Of a stretch of 11,804 nt of DNA, positions 1-6,170 are shown in pieces. Made by a program: the position numbers and the translations under genes. The notes below the pieces were generated by a model. The model did no database searches. It saw only the letters and a list, made by a program, of their open reading frames with translations, and was not told where the DNA came from. Source of the stretch: an uncultured Eggerthellaceae bacterium (GTDB taxonomy: Bacteria; Actinomycetota; Coriobacteriia; Coriobacteriales; Eggerthellaceae); NCBI GenBank assembly GCA_910589135.1, contig CAJUSL010000011.1:20834-32637 (forward strand), written 5' to 3'. Every line of letters begins with the position of its first letter. The first letter of the stretch is position 1.

Positions 1-2050
1 GTCGGCGTGCAGGCTTCTGGGCATGGCGGGACGCTCGGGCGTCGACGCCGTCGCGGAGCCTTCCGACGACAGCTGGGTCGACGTCGCCACCGACGTCGCG
101 CTCAGCCCCTACGGCGGCGTTGCTCCCTTCGAATCTGCCCTGCTGCCATCGCTCGCAGGACGGGACCGCGACCGAACGCTTCGGGCCGAGGACCTGAACA
201 CCGTCTGGCGGGCGGACCGGCTCCTTTGCGCCGACGACGCCGCTTCCGACCTGGCTGCCACGAGCGCTGGGTTCCAGGCCGTCCAGGCGCTGCTTTCGCC
301 CGAAGGCGATGCGCAGGCAGCTTTCGACCGCTTCCGCGACGACGCGAGGCGCCTGCATTCGGGCGCGCAGGCGGCGGTGGAGGAGGCTGCCGTCTCCGCC
401 GTGCGGGACCTGCTTGCGGCAACGGCGAAGTTGCAGTGCCCGCCGTGCTACCTGGCGCTGTTCGCCGGCTGCCTGTCGCTCAAGGTCGCCGTCGCCGACG
501 ACGAGGTCGAGAGCGAGGACGCGCAGGCGCCCCCCTTCGCGTTCTTCACGTCCATCGACCGCGCGGCGTGCCTGGCCGAAGGCTCCTTCGACGAAGTCGT
601 GCTCGGCGACGTGTCCGACGCATGCCTGAACGCGCGCGAGGAGGCGGCATCGACCGACGCGCTCGCTGCCAAGTTCGGCCTGTCATCGCGCGGTGGCAGG
701 ATGGAGCGCTCGCGCCTGTCCTTCGCATCGGCCGCGCGGGCCGCGTCGGTGCGCTTCGTCTGCGTCTTTGCGGCCCGCGACGCGGCCTCCGAGGTAAGCT
801 TCGCCTCGTTCGCCTTCGACGAGTTCGTGGAAGGCCGCTTCGAAGGGTCGCTGAGCTCCAAGCAGGTCACGGAGGGCATGCCGGCGGTTGGCCGGGAAGA
901 ATTGCCCGAGCGTGCGGCGTCGTTTTTGGAAGGCGGCGTCCGGCGCCGCGGCGAGGAGCGCTTCGTCGCGGGCGTGGGGCGCGAGCTCGCCGGATGCGTC
1001 CGCACCGTGCCTCTGCGCCGCGTGCGCCGCGGAGAGCTTGAGCGCCTGACCGTTCCCGCTTTTCTGCGAAGCGCGCAGGTCGAAGGCGCGCAGCTGCCGC
1101 GCATCTCCGCCTCGGCGATCGAGGCGTATCTGGGCTGCCCCTACAAATGGTTCCTGGAGCGGGTGGTGGACCCACGCACGCTTGACGAGGGGTTTGGCCC
1201 GCTCGAGGCCGGCAACTTGGCCCACGCCCTGCTTGAGGCGTTCTACGAGGGATTGCGGCAGCGCTTCGGCGCGCATCGGGCGGACGCTGTGCCGCACGAG
1301 GACGCGGCCGCGCTGTTCTCCGAGCTGGCATCGGCCGTCATTGCCGCGCAGCCCGCGCTGCCTCCCAACAGCGGCCGGTACGTTCCCGCAACCAACGTGG
1401 AGGCGTTGGCCTCCCGGCGCCTTGCCGACGAGGCGTGGCGCAGCATCATGCTGCAGCGCGCGATTCCCCATGCGTTCGGGGTCGCCGCCACCGAGTACTC
1501 CCTGGGCGGCATGGACGCCTCGGTGCCGACCGTCGGCTATGCCGGGTTCGCGCTCGATGGGAAGGTGGACCGCATCGACGTCGACGCGCAGCGTGGAGTG
1601 TTCGCCGTCATCGACTACAAGGGGGCAACGAGCGGCCACGCCGCCGGGGACGCATGCGTCGCGATCGAGGTCGGCGACGAGGGGGCGGCCATCGACCCTG
1701 CGTCGCTTCCGCGCCACGTCCAGGCATTGATATACGCCCAGGCTCTCAGGCGCTACGGCGCCTTCGGCAGCTCCTGCGCTGCGGCGCTCTACACCAGCTA
1801 CCGCGCGCGGTCGGAAGCCGGACTCGTGACCGGCTCGTACCCGGCCGCAGAGGACGGCATCGCGCGCATCTCGGACGCGAAGTCGTGCGTCCGCGGCGGC
1901 TTCGATGCCTTCCTCGACATGATGGAGGCGGCCATCGCCGAGCGCCTGCGGGGCGTCGCGTCTTCGCAGATACCGGCCGAGCCTTCTTGCGAGGACGCAT
2001 GCCGGCACTGCTGCGCAGCCTTCTGCGAAAGGGGGCATGCATGCCGCTGA
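1..2050 (+). CDS. addB: AddB-like helicase-nuclease subunit, PD-(D/E)XK nuclease (5' truncated by window edge)
   Basis: The reading frame is open from base 2 to the TGA at 2048-2050, giving 682 visible residues. AddB proteins are usually about 1100-1200 aa, so the N-terminal part lies outside and the ATG at 23 is only an internal Met. Residues below count from the codon at base 2. The C-terminal nuclease domain starts with SASAIEAYLGCPYKWFLERV, where Cys379 is the usual first Fe-S ligand, then GNLAHALLEAF. The catalytic set is Asp523 in GKVDRID, Asp538 and Lys540 in VIDYKG, and a Q-x3-Y motif (Gln574, Tyr578). The last 20 residues hold six cysteines (663, 667, 670, 671, 675, 681), fitting the C-terminal half of an AddB-type Fe-S cluster. 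The 378 residues before Cys379 lack intact UvrD motifs V and VI, which fits the degenerate helicase of AddB better than AdnA. The protein would partner the downstream AddA in resecting double-strand breaks, loading RecA after Chi recognition in known systems. The family is clear; the exact subunit name is less certain. Confidence 0.8.
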   Translation, partial: SACRLLGMAGRSGVDAVAEPSDDSWVDVATDVALSPYGGVAPFESALLPSLAGRDRDRTLRAEDLNTVWRADRLLCADDAASDLAATSAGFQAVQALLSPEGDAQAAFDRFRDDARRLHSGAQAAVEEAAVSAVRDLLAATAKLQCPPCYLALFAGCLSLKVAVADDEVESEDAQAPPFAFFTSIDRAACLAEGSFDEVVLGDVSDACLNAREEAASTDALAAKFGLSSRGGRMERSRLSFASAARAASVRFVCVFAARDAASEVSFASFAFDEFVEGRFEGSLSSKQVTEGMPAVGREELPERAASFLEGGVRRRGEERFVAGVGRELAGCVRTVPLRRVRRGELERLTVPAFLRSAQVEGAQLPRISASAIEAYLGCPYKWFLERVVDPRTLDEGFGPLEAGNLAHALLEAFYEGLRQRFGAHRADAVPHEDAAALFSELASAVIAAQPALPPNSGRYVPATNVEALASRRLADEAWRSIMLQRAIPHAFGVAATEYSLGGMDASVPTVGYAGFALDGKVDRIDVDAQRGVFAVIDYKGATSGHAAGDACVAIEVGDEGAAIDPASLPRHVQALIYAQALRRYGAFGSSCAAALYTSYRARSEAGLVTGSYPAAEDGIARISDAKSCVRGGFDAFLDMMEAAIAERLRGVASSQIPAEPSCEDACRHCCAAFCERGHACR
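2027..2035 (+). promoter_or_regulatory. Ribosome binding site for addA, inside the addB 3' end
   Basis: GAAAGGGGG lies 5 nt before the ATG at 2041 and within the last addB codons. It supports ATG 2041 as the addA start over the many upstream in-frame codons (the frame is open well upstream, to at least 1435). The protein from 2041 begins MPLNRQQQQIVDAL, the Q-motif expected at the true N-terminus of a UvrD-family helicase. Confidence 0.7.
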
Positions 2051-5000
2051 ACCGCCAGCAACAGCAGATCGTCGACGCGCTCGACGGAAGCGTGAACGTG
2101 GTGGCCGGCGCCGGCACGGGCAAGACCTTCACGCTGACCCGGCGCATCGTCGCCTGCGTCGAACGCGCGCTCGCGCTGGACTCGAACGACGCCGACCCCA
2201 CGAGTCACGTGCCCGCTATCACCTTCACCAAGAAAGCCGCAGCCGAGTTGAAGTCGCGTGTCCGCCAGGCATTCCTCGAGGAATCCGCCTGCGGCGGCGA
2301 GCGGGGGGAGGCGTATCTGCGCTGCGCGCTCCGCATCGACAACGCGTGGGTGTCCACCATCCACGGCATGGCCTCGCGTATTTTGCGCGAGAACGCGCTC
2401 GAGTTCGGCATCGACCCGTCGTTCGAGACGCTTTCCGAGCAGGGCGCCTCCGCTGTCTTCTCGGAGGCGCTGCAGCGGGCCGTCGACGAGGTCATGCAAT
2501 CCGACGACGGCGAGTTGCGCGCCTATCTCGAAGGGTGCGACGTGGAAAGCGACGTCCGTCCGGCCGGCACGGTGGCTGCGATGGTCAAGAAGGTCTTCGA
2601 CGTGACGGGGTTCATGCCGCACGGACTCGATGGCATCGTCACCCGGCGCTCCGTCGTGCCGTGGCGCGAGGCATGCCAGCCGTTCCTCGACCAGGCGTCT
2701 CTGGTGCGCAGGCTCTTCGAGTTGGAAGGGTGGCCCGACGGCGAGGCTGTCAAGCTCGTGGACCTCGCCCGGCAGATGGACGCAGCCCTAAGCGCCCTCG
2801 GTGACTGGCTCGACCGCCACGACGCGCGGCGGTCGCCGGACGCGGAAGGCTCCTTCGACCAGGAAGGCCTCGAGCGGGCGGTGTACGCGTTCCCGGCCAC
2901 CACGCCCAAGTTCGGGAAGAAGTCGGACCACTACGACGACATGCTCCGCTACCGGCTGGAATACAAGCTCCTATCCGAGCGCATCGCTATGCGCAGCGCC
3001 TCCGCCGACGCCGCCAGCCTGGTCAGGTTCGCGCAGGTCGTGAGGCGGCACATGGACGCCATCAAGTCCGCAGGCCACACGATGTTCACGGAAGGCGACC
3101 TGCTCGTCGCCTGCAACGAGAAGCTCTCCGACCCGGCGAACGCCTCCATCGTGGAGCGGTACCGGCGACAGTTCCACTGCATCATGGTCGACGAGTTCCA
3201 GGACACCGACCCGCTGCAGATGGCCATCGTCTCGAAGCTGGCCGCGCCTTCCGGCGAGGCCCAGGGCGTCCCGCTTGCGAACGTGTGCACCGTCGGGGAC
3301 ATGCAGCAGAGCATCTACCGCTTCAGAGGGGGAGACGTCGAGGAGACGCAGAAGCGCATCGCCTCCCTGAAGGAAGGGCGCGGCATGCAGTTCGAGCTTT
3401 CCGGGAACTACCGCTCGCACAAAGACGTGCTCGACGCGGTGGAGGCGGTGTTTTCGCGCTCGGGGGCATTCGGCGACGAGTTTCTAAGGTTGGAGGCGTG
3501 CCGCGGCGAGGACGCGGACGGCGCGCCGGGCATCTTCGACGGCATGCCGCGCGTCGAGTTCCAGTTCGTGCACGGCAAGCGCGGCACCAAGTCCGAGCCT
3601 GGGGTGGGCTCGGCGGACGTGCGCGCCGTCGCCGCGGCCGAGATTGCGCGGCATTTCAAGGGCCTTGCCGGCAAGGGCGCCCCAGCGTCGGGCATGGCGC
3701 TATTGCTTGGTCGCATGAGACATGCGGACGTCTACGCGCAGGCGCTGCGCGACGCGGGCTTCGAGTGCGTGGTAACGGGAGGCTCGGTCTTTGCCGACAC
3801 CCTCCCGGCGCGCCTCGTCGGCATGCTTCTGCGCTTCGCGGTGAACCGCCACGACGAGGTGCCGCTGCTCGGAATCCTCACGTCGCCGCTGTTCCAGGTG
3901 TCAGACGACGCCCTGCTCGTCCTTTCCCGGCATCCCGGCGGTGAGCGTCGGGGCCGTTTCGCGCTCTCACGCTCGCTGCTGTGCTTCGAAGGCGCCCCCG
4001 AACTCGACGAGGACGACAACACGGCCGTGCGGATGGCAAGGGACCTGCTCGCCTCGTTCGCCGCCGAGGCGCGGTGCGGGTCGGCGGCCGTGGCGCTGCG
4101 CAGGCTCTTCGTGCGGTCGGGATACCTCGGTGCGCTGCAGGCCGCCGGCGATGCGCAATCCTTGGCGGACGCGGGCAACGTCGCCAAGGCGATCCGCATC
4201 GCCGCTGACATGGAGGCGCAATCCTTGGGCATCGCCGAGGCGTCGGCGCGCTACGCCTCGGTCCTCGAACATGCCAAGGAGGCACCGGGCACCCTGGCGA
4301 CGCTCGACTCCGAGTACGTCACTATCATGACGGTGCACTCGTCGAAGGGGCTCGAGTTCGACCACGTGGCCGTCGCCGAGATGCGCGACGGCACGCTCGC
4401 GTCTGTGCGGCCTGCGCTCGTTGCCGAGAACGTCGACGGGTCCACATACCTCTCCATGCGTCCCACGAAGGCGTCCTTCGCACGCCCCGAGTCCTACGAG
4501 GCGCACCAGCGCGTGGCCAAGTTCACCTTCGAAGACGCGGGGCTCGACCCCTTCGGCCGTCCGCTCGACGAGGCAGGCATGCGGCCAGGCGAGGGGAAGC
4601 GCGACTATGCCGTGCGCCAGAAGCGCAACGTCGCCGCGGCGGAGTCGCCGGAGGCGATGCACCGTGCCCTCGCGGCGTACGAGTCCCTGCAGGAGCTCGA
4701 GGAGGCGCGGCGGCTCATGTACGTCGCGATGACCCGCGCGCGCGAGTCGCTGCTCGTGTCGCTGTGCGCGACCACCAAGCCGTCGGCGGGGTACAAGGGC
4801 GTCTTCGACGACCTCTACGGCGCGGCCGTCGACGAGCTGGGGGCGGCCGGTGGCGGCTTCGACGACGCCTTCCGCGCGGCGCGGGGCCCGTTGGGTGCCA
4901 GCAGGCTGCTGCTCTCTTCGACGGACGAGGTGGACGACTACCTCGAGGCGCTAGGGCGCACGCCGAAGGACGGCGCGGCCGAGGGCACCGCGTGCGCAGA

Positions 5001-5904
5001 ATGTTTGCAGGTGCCTATCTACGAGGATGCGCCCGTGGCGCGTGTGAAGCCCTTCTCGCGCACGCGCCAGGGGCTGCATTCCTACACGTCGCTTTCGAAG
5101 GGCCTGCCCAAGCCGCTCCAGGACGCGGGGGACGATGCGGCGCGCGAGGGCCTGCGGGCAGCCTCCGACGACGCGGACGACGGGGAGTTCCTGGTGGCCG
5201 CTGCGCATGCGGCCGACGGGGTCTTATCCGGCGAGTCCGCCACCGCGCTCGGCACCGCGTTCCACCGCCTGTGCCAGACGTCCATCCTGCGCGCCGCCCG
5301 GGAGGGCCTCGACCGCCTTCCCGTCCCGGATGCGTGCGCCGTGGCCGCCCAGGTGCGCGCGTGCGGCCTCAGCGCCGCGCAGGAGGCGCGGCTTTCCCGC
5401 GCTCTCGGCCTGTGGCTCGAAAGCGACCTCGCCGCCGCGTTCGCCCTGCATGGCGAGCTGGCCGCCGAGGTGCCGTTCTCCGTCGTCGTCGAGGCGGGGG
5501 AGGGCGCTTCTTTCGTGCTGGAGGGCGAGATCGACGGCCTTGCCGACGACGGGCGGGGCAACGCGCTTCTCGTGGACTACAAGACCGGCTCGTCGGGCGC
5601 CGAGGCGGACGAGCTGCGCGAGCGGCACCGCCTGCAGGCGCAATGCTACGCCTATGCGCTGCTCATGGCGGGGTACCGCCGCGTCGAGGCATTCTTCGTG
5701 CGCGTCGAGGAGGAGGCGCCGTCGAGCGGTCCCGCCGGCGACGGCGGCAAGCCCCAGCCCGTCGCGGTGGAGTATTCCTATTCTTTGGATGACGTTTGCG
5801 CCCTTCGGGATGACGTGGCGGCGGCATACCGATATCCTTTGACCTTAGAAACTAGAACGCGAGCGCCGTGCGGGCCGGCGCGGGCAAGGAGCAGGCAGCG
5901 ATGA
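2041..5904 (+). CDS. addA: AddA-like ATP-dependent helicase/nuclease
   Basis: This 1287-aa protein has the size and full motif set of AddA/RecB-type UvrD helicase-nucleases. The Q-motif is at residues 4-10, Walker A AGAGTGKT at 22-29 and motif Ia TFTKKAAAEL at 61-70. Motif II VDEFQDTDPLQ contains Asp384 and Glu385. Motif III is GDMQQSIYRFRGG from residue 420, followed by a motif IV NYRS. Motif V TVHSSKGLEFD contains His766, and motif VI EEARRLMYVAMTRA starts at about 888 with Arg899. A linker rich in Asp and Ala near 1026-1055 leads to a C-terminal PD-(D/E)XK nuclease: His1075 in GTAFHRL, Asp1165 in GEIDGL, Asp1179 and Lys1181 in VDYKTG, and Q-x3-Y at 1199-1203. All catalytic residues I can place are present. 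It should unwind double-strand ends and degrade one strand with AddB. The gene overlaps addB by 10 bp and the next gene by ATGA, so translation is probably coupled. The last roughly 20 residues (after AYRYPL) are Arg-rich, use atypical codons and do not look like conserved domain. Confidence 0.9.
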   Translation: MPLNRQQQQIVDALDGSVNVVAGAGTGKTFTLTRRIVACVERALALDSNDADPTSHVPAITFTKKAAAELKSRVRQAFLEESACGGERGEAYLRCALRIDNAWVSTIHGMASRILRENALEFGIDPSFETLSEQGASAVFSEALQRAVDEVMQSDDGELRAYLEGCDVESDVRPAGTVAAMVKKVFDVTGFMPHGLDGIVTRRSVVPWREACQPFLDQASLVRRLFELEGWPDGEAVKLVDLARQMDAALSALGDWLDRHDARRSPDAEGSFDQEGLERAVYAFPATTPKFGKKSDHYDDMLRYRLEYKLLSERIAMRSASADAASLVRFAQVVRRHMDAIKSAGHTMFTEGDLLVACNEKLSDPANASIVERYRRQFHCIMVDEFQDTDPLQMAIVSKLAAPSGEAQGVPLANVCTVGDMQQSIYRFRGGDVEETQKRIASLKEGRGMQFELSGNYRSHKDVLDAVEAVFSRSGAFGDEFLRLEACRGEDADGAPGIFDGMPRVEFQFVHGKRGTKSEPGVGSADVRAVAAAEIARHFKGLAGKGAPASGMALLLGRMRHADVYAQALRDAGFECVVTGGSVFADTLPARLVGMLLRFAVNRHDEVPLLGILTSPLFQVSDDALLVLSRHPGGERRGRFALSRSLLCFEGAPELDEDDNTAVRMARDLLASFAAEARCGSAAVALRRLFVRSGYLGALQAAGDAQSLADAGNVAKAIRIAADMEAQSLGIAEASARYASVLEHAKEAPGTLATLDSEYVTIMTVHSSKGLEFDHVAVAEMRDGTLASVRPALVAENVDGSTYLSMRPTKASFARPESYEAHQRVAKFTFEDAGLDPFGRPLDEAGMRPGEGKRDYAVRQKRNVAAAESPEAMHRALAAYESLQELEEARRLMYVAMTRARESLLVSLCATTKPSAGYKGVFDDLYGAAVDELGAAGGGFDDAFRAARGPLGASRLLLSSTDEVDDYLEALGRTPKDGAAEGTACAECLQVPIYEDAPVARVKPFSRTRQGLHSYTSLSKGLPKPLQDAGDDAAREGLRAASDDADDGEFLVAAAHAADGVLSGESATALGTAFHRLCQTSILRAAREGLDRLPVPDACAVAAQVRACGLSAAQEARLSRALGLWLESDLAAAFALHGELAAEVPFSVVVEAGEGASFVLEGEIDGLADDGRGNALLVDYKTGSSGAEADELRERHRLQAQCYAYALLMAGYRRVEAFFVRVEEEAPSSGPAGDGGKPQPVAVEYSYSLDDVCALRDDVAAAYRYPLTLETRTRAPCGPARARSRQR
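5810..5838 (+). promoter_or_regulatory. Weak candidate promoter inside the addA 3' end, for the small gene and uvrC
   Basis: ATGACG (5810-5815) and TATCCT (5833-5838) are separated by 17 nt. Each matches four of six bases of the sigma-70-type -35 and -10 consensus. They lie in a patch where synonymous codons shift toward A/T. Transcription would start near 5845, about 55 nt before the ATG at 5901. This is a pattern match only. The codon shift could have another cause. Confidence 0.25.
5886..5891 (+). promoter_or_regulatory. Ribosome binding site of the small winged-helix-like gene
   Basis: AAGGAG sits 9 nt before the ATG at 5901. It decides the start: the in-frame GTG at 5868 would add 11 residues (MRAGAGKEQAA) that would include the SD sequence itself, and no comparable SD precedes that GTG. 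Confidence 0.8.
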
Positions 5905-6170
5905 GGCTTTCCGACAACGAGCGCATATTCCTCGAGGCCATCCGCGACAACTGCTTCAGCACGGTCGCGCAGGTCACTCAGCACTGCGGGTTCCAGCGCG
6001 CCATGGGGCTGCACTACTTCAGGTCGCTGTCGCTGGCCGGCCTCGTCGACGGCTTCGAGGTCACCTACGCGGGCATGAAGATGCTGCAGAACGAGCCGCT
6101 CGTCGACGCCGACGACGGGCGCCGCGTCGACATCCGCGTCTTCGACGCGCAGGCGCACCGGGCGGACTAG
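5901..6170 (+). CDS. Small winged-helix-like protein of unknown function
   Basis: I do not recognise this 89-aa protein as a named family. Residues 4-17 (SDNERIFLEAIRDN), 20-29 (STVAQVTQHC) and 32-49 read as three helices. They are followed by GFEVTYAGMKML, which looks like a short strand or wing, as in small winged helix-turn-helix proteins. The segment LHYFRSLSLAGLV is typical of a recognition helix followed by the turn into the wing. The C-terminal 25 residues are acidic and charged (DADDGRRVDIRVFDAQ) and may be a flexible tail. There is no signal peptide or membrane segment, so it is probably cytoplasmic and may bind DNA. Its ATG overlaps the addA stop as ATGA, and its TAG directly abuts the uvrC ATG, so it is probably co-translated between two DNA repair genes. 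A regulatory or accessory role in repair is inference from position. The coding call is firm: good SD, GC-biased third positions and plausible composition. Confidence 0.6.
   Translation: MRLSDNERIFLEAIRDNCFSTVAQVTQHCGFQRAMGLHYFRSLSLAGLVDGFEVTYAGMKMLQNEPLVDADDGRRVDIRVFDAQAHRAD

Noticed and set aside
1435..2040. Upstream in-frame extension of addA
   Set aside because: The extra 202 residues read as off-frame addB, while a strong SD and the helicase Q-motif mark the start at 2041.
4153..4228. 13-bp direct repeat GCGCAATCCTTGG at 4153-4165 and 4216-4228
   Set aside because: Both copies are in frame and encode AQSL within addA. Two short copies 63 bp apart are most simply chance or local codon similarity.
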